Part shown: positions 34,746 to 45,970 of the stretch, piece after piece
How the letters are laid out: each line of letters starts with the position of its first letter
Numbering within the stretch: position 1 is the stretch's first letter
Source of the DNA: Auanema rhodensis
Taxonomy: Eukaryota > Nematoda > Chromadorea > Rhabditida > Rhabditidae
DNA: 64,000 bases
Assembly (NCBI GenBank): GCA_964057225.1
Contig: OZ059896.1
Span: 992,001-1,056,000 of the forward strand
Direction of reading: 5' to 3'
The notes under the pieces: generated by a model
What the model saw: the letters and a program-made list of their open reading frames with translations, nothing else
Databases searched by the model: none
What the model was told of the DNA's origin: nothing
Made by a program: the position numbers and the translations under genes

Positions 34746-37551
34746 ATCAACTGATATCAATTCACACTTATATCCTCGATTTTCACCCTGAAGAATTAAT
34801 TTTTTCGTTGAATAACATTGTCCATCGTTTTTTCCTTGAAAAAAGGAATCTAAAAACATTTACTTTTCGCTAAATTATTTTGAAATTTTTCGAAAAAATT
34901 TTTGTCAAAATGTTTTTGGAAGCAATGTTGAGTGTACATGGAAACTCAACATACACTAATGCATCATTTTTCAAACGATCATAAAAATTTTTGTATTAAG
35001 CTTTTCTTAATGTAGTATAGTGCATTCGATGCGGATTTTTAAGCTGCGTCGATCTGTGTTATCAAATTTCCGCTAGCTTAAAAATGCACCGAGATATCAA
35101 CTGATATAAGTTCACACTTATATCCTCGATTTTCACCCTGAAGAATTAATTTTTTCGTTGAATAACATTGTCCATCGTTTTTGCCTCGAAAAAAGGAATC
35201 TAAAAACATCTACTTTTCGCTAAATTATTTTGAAATTTTTCGAAAAAATTTTTGTCAAAATGTTTTTGGAAGCAATTTTGAGTGTACATGGAAACTCAAC
35301 ATACACTAATGCATCATTTTTCAAACGATCATAACTAATTTTTGTATTAAGCTTTTCTTAATGTAGTATAGTGCATTCGATGCGGATTTTTAAGCTGCGT
35401 CGATCTGTACTATCAGATTTGCGCTAGCTTGAAAATGCACCGAGATATCAACTGATATAAGTTCACACTTATATCCTCGATTTTCACCCTGAAGAATTAA
35501 TTTTTTCGTTGAATAACATTGTCCATCGTTTTTGCCTTGAAAAAAGAAATCTAAAAACATCTACTTTTTGCTAAATTATTTTGAAATTTTTCGAAAAAAT
35601 TTTTGTCAAAATGTTTTTGGAAGCAATTTTGAGTGTACATGGAAACTCAACATACACTAATGCATCATTTTTCAAACGATCATAACTAATTTTTGTATTA
35701 AGCGTTTCTCAATGTAGTATAATGCATTCGATGCGGATTTTTAAGCTGCGTCGATCTGTACTATCAGATTTGCGCTAGCTTGAAAATGCACCGAGATATC
35801 AACTGATATAAGTTCACACTTATATCCTCGATTTTCACCCTGAAGAATTAATTTTTTCGTTGAATAACATTGTCCATCGTTTTTGCCTTGAAAGAAGGAA
35901 TCTAAAAACATCTACTTTTCGCTAAATTATTTTAAAATTTTTCGAAAAAATTTTTGTCAAAATGTTTTTGGAAGCAATTTTGAGTGTACATGGAAACTCA
36001 ACATACACTAATGCATCATTTTTCAAACGATCATAACTAATTTTTGTATTAAGCGTTTCTCAATGTAGTATAGTGCATTCGATGCGGATTTTTAAGCTGC
36101 GTCGATCTGTATTATCAGATTTGCGCTAGCTTGAAAATGCACCGAGATATCAACTGATATAAGTTCACACTTATATCCTCGATTTTCACCCTGAAGAATT
36201 AATTTTTTCGTTGAATAACATTGTCCATCGTTTTTGCCTTGAAAAAAGGAATCTAAAAACATCTACTTTTCGCTAAATTATTTTGAAATTTTTTGAAAAA
36301 ATTTTTGTCAAAATGTTTTTGGAAGCAATTTTGAGTGTACATGGAAACTCAACATACACTAATGCATCATTTTTCAAACGATCATAACTAATTTTTGTAT
36401 TAAGCGTTTTTCAATGTAGTATAGTGCATTCGATGCGGATTTTTAAGCTGCGTCGATCAGTACTATCAGATTTGCGCTAGCTTAAAAATGCACCGAGATA
36501 TCAACTGATATAAGTTCACACTTATATCCTCGATTTTCACCCTGAAGAATTAATTTTTTCGTTGAATAACATTGTCCATCGTTTTTGCCTTGAAAAAAGG
36601 AATCTAAAAACATCTACTTTTTGCTAAATTATTTTGAAATTTTTCGAAAAAATTTTTGTCAAAATGTTTTTGGAAGCAATTTTGAGTGTACATGGAAACT
36701 CAACATACACTAATGCATCATTTTTCAAACGATCATAACTTATTTTTGTATTAAGCGTTTCTCAATGTAGTATAGTGCATTCGATGCGGATTTTTAAGCT
36801 GCGTCGATCTGTATTATCAGATTTGCGCTAGCTTGAAAATGCACCGAGATATCAACTGATATAAGTTCACACTTATATCCTCGATTTTCACCCTGAAGAA
36901 TTATTTTTTCGTTGAATAACATTGTCCATCGTTTTTGCCTCGAAAAAAGGAATCTAAAAACATCTACTTTTTGCTAAATTATTTTGAAATTTTTCGAAAA
37001 AATTTTTGTCAAAATGTTTTTGGAAGCAATTTTGAGTGTACATGGAAACTCGACATACACTAATGCATCATTTTTCAAACGATCATAACTAATTTTGGTA
37101 TTAAGCGTTTCTCAATGTAATATAGTGCATTCGATGCGGATTTTTAAGCTGCGTCGATCTGTGTTATCAGATTTGCGCTAGCTGAAAAATGCACCGAGAT
37201 ATCAACTGATATAAGTTCACACCTATATCCTCGATTTTCACCCTGAAGAATTAATTTTTTCGTTGAATAACATTGTCCATTGTTTTTGCCTTGAAAAAGG
37301 GAATCTAAAAACATCTACTTTTCGCTAAATTATTTTGAAATTTTTTGAAAAAATTTTTGTCAAAATGTTTTTGGAAGCAATTTTGAGTGTACATGGAAAC
37401 TCAACATACACTATTGCATCATTTTTCAAACGATCATAACTAATTTTTGTATTAAGCTTTTCTTAATGTAGTATAGTGCATTCGATGCGGATTTTTAAGC
37501 TGCGTCGATCTGTACTATCAGATTTGCGCTAGCTTGAAAATGCACCGAGTT
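34746..37551 (+). repeat. Eight-unit block, left copy (units 100-107)
   Basis: These units recur in order at 40009-43164, displaced by about 5263 bp (15 units). Shared markers in order: cataaaaattt with gttttttcc (350-bp unit 100 = unit 115); cttttcttaat; agaaatc with gtataatg; gaaagaagg with gtattatc; gcgtttttcaat with gatcagtac; a p105-type unit; the p53-54 deletion unit; and ccattg with cactattg and gagttatc at the end. The right copy has an extra 350-bp unit. Confidence 0.85.
36149..37551 (+). repeat. Four-unit cassette, instance 1 (units 104-107)
   Basis: The cassette order is: a gcgtttttcaat/gatcagtac unit; a cttattt/gtattatc unit; a 350-bp gaattatttt/gtaatatag unit; and a cactattg/cttttcttaat unit. 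It is 1403 bp long. Instances or variants occur at 41412-43164, 44568-45970, 48777-49828 (first three units) and 49829-51231, with a two-unit fragment at 47724-48425. Confidence 0.82.
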
Positions 37552-37902
37552 ATCAACTGATATAAATTCACACTTATATCCTCGATTTTCACCCTGAAGA
37601 ATTAATTTTTTCGTTGAATAACATTGTCCATCGTTTTTGCCTTGAAAAAAGGAATCTAAAAACATTTACTTTTTGCTAAATTATTTTGAAATTTTTCGAA
37701 AAAATTTTTGTCAAAATGTTTTTGGAAGCAATTTTGAGTGTACATGGAAACTCAACATACACTAATGCATCATTTTTCAAACGATCATAACTAATTTTTG
37801 TATTAAGTTTTTCACAATGTAGTATAGTGCATTCGATGCGGATTTTTAAGCTGCGTCGATCTGTACTATCAGATTTGCGCTAGCTTGAAAATGCACCGAG
37901 AT
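37552..37902 (+). repeat. Unit with gatataaattc and aagtttttcacaat (unit 108)
   Basis: The unit begins after a gagttatc junction, so it lacks the GATATC site. It carries catttac, ttttgct and aagtttttcacaat. Its only close partner that I noticed is unit 147 (51232-51582), which has the same junction and the same aagttttt, and which likewise follows a cactattg unit. Confidence 0.8.
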
Positions 37903-39657
37903 ATCAACTGATATAAGTTCACACCTATATCCTCGATTTTCACCCTGAAGAATTAATTTTTTCGTTGAATAACATTGTCCATCGTTTTTGCCTTGAAAAA
38001 AGGAATCTAAAAACATCTACTTTCCGCTAAATTATTTTGAAATTTTTCGAAAAAATTTTTGTCAAAATGTTTTTGGAAGCAATTTTGAGTGTACATGGAA
38101 ACTCGACATACACTAATGCATCATTTTTCAAACGATCATAACTAATTTTGGTATTAAGCGTTTCTCAATGTAATATAGTGCATTCGATGCGGATTTTTAA
38201 GCTGCGTCGATCTGTACTATCAGATTTGCGCTAGCTTGAAAATGCACCGAGATATCAACTGATATAAGTTCACACCTATATCCTCGATTTTCACCCTGAA
38301 GAATTAATTTTTTCGTTGAATAACATTGTCCATCGTTTTTGCCTTGAAAAAAGGAATCTAAAAACATCTACTTTCCGCTAAATTATTTTGAAATTTTTCG
38401 AAAAAATTTTTGTCAAAATGTTTTTGGAAGCAATTTTGAGTGTACATGGAAACTCGACATACACTAATGCATCATTTTTCAAACGATCATAACTAATTTT
38501 GGTATTAAGCGTTTCTCAATGTAATATAGTGCATTCGATGCGGATTTTTAAGCTGCGTCGATCTGTACTATCAGATTTGCGCTAGCTTGAAAATGCACCG
38601 AGATATCAACTGATATAAGTTCACACCTATATCCTCGATTTTCACCCTGAAGAATTAATTTTTTCGTTGAATAACATTGTCCATCGTTTTTGCCTTGAAA
38701 AAAGGAATCTAAAAACATCTACTTTCCGCTAAATTATTTTGAAATTTTTCGAAAAAATTTTTGTCAAAATGTTTTTGGAAGCAATTTTGAGTGTACATGG
38801 AAACTCGACATACACTAATGCATCATTTTTCAAACGATCATAACTAATTTTGGTATTAAGCGTTTCTCAATGTAATATAGTGCATTCGATGCGGATTTTT
38901 AAGCTGCGTCGATCTGTACTATCAGATTTGCGCTAGCTTGAAAATGCACCGAGATATCAACTGATATAAGTTCACACCTATATCCTCGATTTTCACCCTG
39001 AAGAATTAATTTTTTCGTTGAATAACATTGTCCATCGTTTTTGCCTTGAAAAAAGGAATCTAAAAACATCTACTTTCCGCTAAATTATTTTGAAATTTTT
39101 CGAAAAAATTTTTGTCAAAATGTTTTTGGAAGCAATTTTGAGTGTACATGGAAACTCGACATACACTAATGCATCATTTTTCAAACGATCATAACTAATT
39201 TTGGTATTAAGCGTTTCTCAATGTAATATAGTGCATTCGATGCGGATTTTTAAGCTGCGTCGATCTGTACTATCAGATTTGCGCTAGCTTGAAAATGCAC
39301 CGAGATATCAACTGATATAAGTTCACACCTATATCCTCGATTTTCACCCTGAAGAATTAATTTTTTCGTTGAATAACATTGTCCATCGTTTTTGCCTTGA
39401 AAAAAGGAATCTAAAAACATCTACTTTCCGCTAAATTATTTTGAAATTTTTCGAAAAAATTTTTGTCAAAATGTTTTTGGAAGCAATTTTGAGTGTACAT
39501 GGAAACTCGACATACACTAATGCATCATTTTTCAAACGATCATAACTAATTTTGGTATTAAGCGTTTCTCAATGTAATATAGTGCATTCGATGCGGATTT
39601 TTAAGCTGCGTCGATCTGTACTATCAGATTTGCGCTAGCTTGAAAATGCACCGAGAT
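37903..39657 (+). repeat. Five apparently identical tandem units (units 109-113)
   Basis: Units at 37903, 38254, 38605, 38956 and 39307 all carry the same full combination: cacacC, ttgaaaa, tttccgct, p146 C, ttttgag, ctcgac, ttggtatt, gtaatatag, actatcagatttgc and agcttgaa. I saw no difference among them. Elsewhere neighbouring units usually differ at several sites, so this is the youngest-looking expansion in the window. A mosaic origin is likely, since tttccgct and the ctcgac/gtaatatag set belong to different unit types elsewhere. Confidence 0.9.
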
Positions 39658-40008
39658 ATCAACTGATATCAATTCACACTTATATCCTCGATTTTCACCC
39701 TGAAGAATTAATTTTTTCGTTGAATAACATTGTCCATCGTTTTTGCCTTGAAAAAAGGAATCTAAAAACATTTACTTTTTGCTAAATTATTTTGAAATTT
39801 TTCGAAAAAATTTTTGTCAAAATGTTTTTCGAAGCAATTTTGAGTGTACATGGAAACTCAACATACACTAATGCATCATTTTTCAAACGATCATAACTAA
39901 TTTTTGTATTAAGCTTTTCTTAATGTAGTATAGTGCATTCGATGCGGATTTTTAAGCTGCGTCGATCTGTACTATCAGATTTGCGCTAGCTTGAAAATGC
40001 ACCGAGAT

Positions 40009-43000
40009 ATCAACTGATATAAATTCACACTTATATCCTCGATTTTCACCCTGAAGAATTAATTTTTTCGTTGAATAACATTGTCCATCGTTTTTTCCTT
40101 GAAAAAAGGAATCTAAAAACATTTACTTTTCGCTAAATTATTTTGAAATTTTTCGAAAAAATTTTTGTCAAAATGTTTTTGGAAGCAATGTTGAGTGTAC
40201 ATGGAAACTCAACATACACTAATGCATCATTTTTCAAACGATCATAAAAATTTTTGTATTAAGCTTTTCTTAATGTAGTATAGTGCATTCGATGCGGATT
40301 TTTAAGCTGCGTCGATCTGTGTTATCAAATTTCCGCTAGCTTAAAAATGCACCGAGATATCAACTGATATAAGTTCACACTTATATCCTCGATTTTCACC
40401 CTGAAGAATTAATTTTTTCGTTGAATAACATTGTCCATCGTTTTTGCCTCGAAAAAAGGAATCTAAAAACATCTACTTTTCGCTAAATTATTTTGAAATT
40501 TTTCGAAAAAATTTTTGTCAAAATGTTTTTGGAAGCAATTTTGAGTGTACATGGAAACTCAACATACACTAATGCATCATTTTTCAAACGATCATAACTA
40601 ATTTTTGTATTAAGCTTTTCTTAATGTAGTATAGTGCATTCGATGCGGATTTTTAAGCTGCGTCGATCTGTACTATCAGATTTGCGCTAGCTTGAAAATG
40701 CACCGAGATATCAACTGATATAAGTTCACACTTATATCCTCGATTTTCACCCTGAAGAATTAATTTTTTCGTTGAATAACATTGTCCATCGTTTTTGCCT
40801 TGAAAAAAGAAATCTAAAAACATCTACTTTTTGCTAAATTATTTTGAAATTTTTCGAAAAAATTTTTGTCAAAATGTTTTTGGAAGCAATTTTGAGTGTA
40901 CATGGAAACTCAACATACACTAATGCATCATTTTTCAAACGATCATAACTAATTTTTGTATTAAGCGTTTCTCAATGTAGTATAATGCATTCGATGCGGA
41001 TTTTTAAGCTGCGTCGATCTGTACTATCAGATTTGCGCTAGCTTGAAAATGCACCGAGATATCAACTGATATAAGTTCACACTTATATCCTCGATTTTCA
41101 CCCTGAAGAATTAATTTTTTCGTTGAATAACATTGTCCATCGTTTTTGCCTTGAAAGAAGGAATCTAAAAACATCTACTTTTCGCTAAATTATTTTGAAA
41201 TTTTTCGAAAAAATTTTTGTCAAAATGTTTTTGGAAGCAATTTTGAGTGTACATGGAAACTCAACATACACTAATGCATCATTTTTCAAACGATCATAAC
41301 TAATTTTTGTATTAAGCGTTTCTCAATGTAGTATAGTGCATTCGATGCGGATTTTTAAGCTGCGTCGATCTGTATTATCAGATTTGCGCTAGCTTGAAAA
41401 TGCACCGAGATATCAACTGATATAAGTTCACACTTATATCCTCGATTTTCACCCTGAAGAATTAATTTTTTCGTTGAATAACATTGTCCATCGTTTTTGC
41501 CTTGAAAGAAGGAATCTAAAAACATCTACTTTTCGCTAAATTATTTTGAAATTTTTCGAAAAAATTTTTGTCAAAATGTTTTTGGAAGCAATTTTGAGTG
41601 TACATGGAAACTCAACATACACTAATGCATCATTTTTCAAACGATCATAACTAATTTTTGTATTAAGCGTTTTTCAATGTAGTATAGTGCATTCGATGCG
41701 GATTTTTAAGCTGCGTCGATCAGTACTATCAGATTTGCGCTAGCTTAAAAATGCACCGAGATATCAACTGATATAAGTTCACACTTATATCCTCGATTTT
41801 CACCCTGAAGAATTAATTTTTTCGTTGAATAACATTGTCCATCGTTTTTGCCTTGAAAAAAGGAATCTAAAAACATCTACTTTTTGCTAAATTATTTTGA
41901 AATTTTTCGAAAAAATTTTTGTCAAAATGTTTTTGGAAGCAATTTTGAGTGTACATGGAAACTCAACATACACTAATGCATCATTTTTCAAACGATCATA
42001 ACTAATTTTTGTATTAAGCGTTTCTCAATGTAGTATAGTGCATTCGATGCGGATTTTTAAGCTGCGTCGATCTGTATGATCAGATTTGCGCTAGCTTGAA
42101 AATGCACCGAGATATCAACTGATATAAGTTCACACTTATATCCTCGATTTTCACCCTGAAGAATTATTTTTTCGTTGAATAACATTGTCCATCGTTTTTG
42201 CCTCGAAAAAAGGAATCTAAAAACATCTACTTTTTGCTAAATTATTTTGAAATTTTTCGAAAAAATTTTTGTCAAAATGTTTTTGGAAGCAATTTTGAGT
42301 GTACATGGAAACTCGACATACACTAATGCATCATTTTTCAAACGATCATAACTAATTTTGGTATTAAGCGTTTCTCAATGTAATATAGTGCATTCGATGC
42401 GGATTTTTAAGCTGCGTCGATCTGTGTTATCAGATTTGCGCTAGCTGAAAAATGCACCGAGATATCAACTGATATAAGTTCACACTTATATCCTCGATTT
42501 TCACCCTGAAGAATTATTTTTTCGTTGAATAACATTGTCCATCGTTTTTGCCTCGAAAAAAGGAATCTAAAAACATCTACTTTTTGCTAAATTATTTTGA
42601 AATTTTTCGAAAAAATTTTTGTCAAAATGTTTTTGGAAGCAATTTTGAGTGTACATGGAAACTCGACATACACTAATGCATCATTTTTCAAACGATCATA
42701 ACTAATTTTGGTATTAAGCGTTTCTCAATGTAATATAGTGCATTCGATGCGGATTTTTAAGCTGCGTCGATCTGTGTTATCAGATTTGCGCTAGCTGAAA
42801 AATGCACCGAGATATCAACTGATATAAGTTCACACCTATATCCTCGATTTTCACCCTGAAGAATTAATTTTTTCGTTGAATAACATTGTCCATTGTTTTT
42901 GCCTTGAAAAAAGGAATCTAAAAACATCTACTTTTCGCTAAATTATTTTGAAATTTTTTGAAAAAATTTTTGTCAAAATGTTTTTGGAAGCAATTTTGAG

Positions 43001-43164
43001 TGTACATGGAAACTCAACATACACTATTGCATCATTTTTCAAACGATCATAACTAATTTTTGTATTAAGCTTTTCTTAATGTAGTATAGTGCATTCGATG
43101 CGGATTTTTAAGCTGCGTCGATCTGTACTATCAGATTTGCGCTAGCTTGAAAATGCACCGAGTT
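40009..43164 (+). repeat. Eight-unit block, right copy with one added unit (units 115-123)
   Basis: This copy matches 34746-37551 but carries two apparently identical 350-bp units in tandem (42114-42463 and 42464-42813) where the left copy has one. Unit 119 combines gaaagaagg from the preceding unit type with gcgtttttcaat/gatcagtac from the next. Unit 120 has ctaattttt instead of cttattttt and a private gtatgatc. Confidence 0.85.
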
Positions 43165-44567
43165 ATCAACTGATATAAGTTCACACCTATATCCTCGATT
43201 TTCACCCTGAAGAATTAATTTTTTCGTTGAATAACATTGTCCATCGTTTTTGCCTTGAAAAAAGGAATCTAAAAACATCTACTTTCCGCTAAATTATTTT
43301 GAAATTTTTTGAAAAAATTTTTGTCAAAATGTTTTTGGAAGCAATTTTGAGTGTACATGGAAACTCAACATACACTAATGCATCATTTTTCAAACGATCA
43401 TAACTAATTTTTGTATTAAGCGTTTCTCAATGTAGTATAATGCATTCGATGCGGATTTTTAAGCTGCGTCGATCTGTACTATCAGATTTGCGCTAGCTTG
43501 AAAATGCACCGAGATATCAACTGATATAAGTTCACACTTATATCCTCGATTTTCACCCTGAAGAATTATTTTTTCGTTGAATAACATTGTCCATCGTTTT
43601 TGCCTCGAAAAAAGGAATCTAAAAACATCTACTTTTTGCTAAATTATTTTGAAATTTTTCGAAAAAATTTTTGTCAAAATGTTTTTGGAAGCAATTTTGA
43701 GTGTACATGGAAACTCAACATACACTAATGCATCATTTTTCAAACGATCATAACTAATTTTTGTATTGAGCGTTTCTCAATGTAGTATAGTGCATTTGAT
43801 GCGGATTAGTAAGCTGCGTCGATCTGTACTATCAGATTTGCGCTAGCTTGAAAATGCACCGAGATATCAACTGATATAAATTCACACTTATATCCTCGAT
43901 TTTCACCCTGAAGAATTAATTTTTTCGTTGAATAACATTGTCCATCGTTTTTGCCTTGAAAAAAGGAATCTAAAAACATTTACTTTTTGCTAAATTATTT
44001 TGAAATTTTTCGAAAAAATTTTTGTCAAAATGTTTTTCGAAGCAATTTTGAGTGTACATGGAAACTCAACATACATTAATGCATCATTTTTCAAACGATC
44101 ATAACTAATTTTTGTATTAAGCTTTTCTTAATGTAGTATAGTGCATTCGATGCGGATTTTTAAGCTGCGTCGATCTGTACTATCAGATTTGCGCTAGCTT
44201 GAAAATGCACCGAGATATCAACTGATATAAATTCACACTTATATCCTCGATTTTCACCCTGAAGAATTAATTTTTTCGTTGAATAACATTGTCCATCGTT
44301 TTTTCCTTGAAAAAAGGAATCTAAAAACATTTACTTTTCGCTAAATTATTTTGAAATTTTTCGAAAAAATTTTTGTCAAAATGTTTTTGGAAGCAATGTT
44401 GAGTGTACATGGAAACTCAACATACACTAATGCATCATTTTTCAAACGATCATAACTAATTTTTGTATTAAGCTTTTCTTAATGTAGTATAGTGCATTCG
44501 ATGCGGATTTTTAAGCTGCGTCGATCTGTGTTATCAAATTTCCGCTAGCTTAAAAATGCACCGAGAT
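43165..44567 (+). repeat. Connecting units between cassettes (units 124-127)
   Basis: Unit 124 has tttccgct with gtataatg. Unit 125 (43516-43865, 350 bp) has the p53-54 deletion on a different background, with private gcatttgatgcgg and gattagtaag. Unit 126 has tttttcgaagc and a private catacattaatg. Unit 127 is the gttttttcc/tgttgag type but keeps cataactaat, so it is 351 bp, unlike its 350-bp relatives 100, 115, 134 and 136. Confidence 0.78.
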
Positions 44568-45970
44568 ATCAACTGATATAAGTTCACACTTATATCCTCG
44601 ATTTTCACCCTGAAGAATTAATTTTTTCGTTGAATAACATTGTCCATCGTTTTTGCCTCGAAAAAAGGAATCTAAAAACATCTACTTTTCGCTAAATTAT
44701 TTTGAAATTTTTCGAAAAAATTTTTGTCAAAATGTTTTTGGAAGCAATTTTGAGTGTACATGGAAACTCAACATACACTAATGCATCATTTTTCAAACGA
44801 TCATAACTAATTTTTGTATTAAGCGTTTCTCAATGTAGTATAGTGCATTCGATGCGGATTTTTAAGCTGCGTCGATCAGTACTATCAGATTTGCGCTAGC
44901 TTAAAAATGCACCGAGATATCAACTGATATAAGTTCACACTTATATCCTCGATTTTCACCCTGAAGAATTAATTTTTTCGTTGAATAACATTGTCCATCG
45001 TTTTTGCCTTGAAAAAAGGAATCTAAAAACATCTACTTTTTGCTAAATTATTTTGAAATTTTTCGAAAAAATTTTTGTCAAAATGTTTTTGGAAGCAATT
45101 TTGAGTGTACATGGAAACTTAACATACACTAATGCATCATTTTTCAAACGATCATAACTTATTTTTGTATTAAGCGTTTCTCAATGTAGTATAGTGCATT
45201 CGATGCGGATTTTTAAGCTGCGTCGATCTGTATTATCAGATTTGCGCTAGCTTGAAAATGCACCGAGATATCAACTGATTTAAGTTCACACTTATATCCT
45301 CGATTTTCACCCTGAAGAATTATTTTTTCGTTGAATAACATTGTCCATCGTTTTTGCCTCGAAAAAAGGAATCTAAAAACATCTACTTTTTGCTAAATTA
45401 TTTTGAAATTTTTCGAAAAAATTTTTGTCAAAATGTTTTTGGAAGCAATTTTGAGTGTACATGGAAACTCGACATACACTAATGCATCATTTTTCAAACG
45501 ATCATAACTAATTTTGGTATTAAGCGTTTCTCAATGTAATATAGTGCATTCGATGCGGATTTTTAAGCTGCGTCGATCTGTGTTATCAGATTTGCGCTAG
45601 CTGAAAAATGCACCGAGATATCAACTGATATAAGTTCACACCTATATCCTCGATTTTCACCCTGAAGAATTAATTTTTTCGTTGAATAACATTGTCCATC
45701 GTTTTTGCCTTGAAAAAAGGAATCTAAAAACATCTACTTTTCGCTAAATTATTTTGAAATTTTTTGAAAAAATTTTTGTCAAAATGTTTTTGGAAGCAAT
45801 TTTGAGTGTACATGGAAACTCAACATACACTATTGCATCATTTTTCAAACGATCATGACTAATTTTTGTATTAAGCTTTTCTTAATGTAGTATAGTGCAT
45901 TCGATGCGGATTTTTAAGCTGCGTCGATCTGTACTATCAGATTTGCGCTAGCTTGAAAATGCACCGAGAT
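44568..45970 (+). repeat. Four-unit cassette, instance 3 (units 128-131)
   Basis: The unit order is the same as at 36149-37551. Local differences: the first unit has gcgtttctcaat rather than gcgtttttcaat; the second has aacttaacat; the third starts tgatttaagtt; and the fourth has catgac at p235-240. The preceding units 126-127 carry tttttcgaagc and gttttttcc. Confidence 0.8.

Noticed and set aside
37903-39657. Treating the five identical units as proof of assembly error
   Set aside because: Identical tandem units are expected in satellites after recent unequal exchange. The flanking units differ, and reads are needed to decide, so it is reported as a finding with that caveat.
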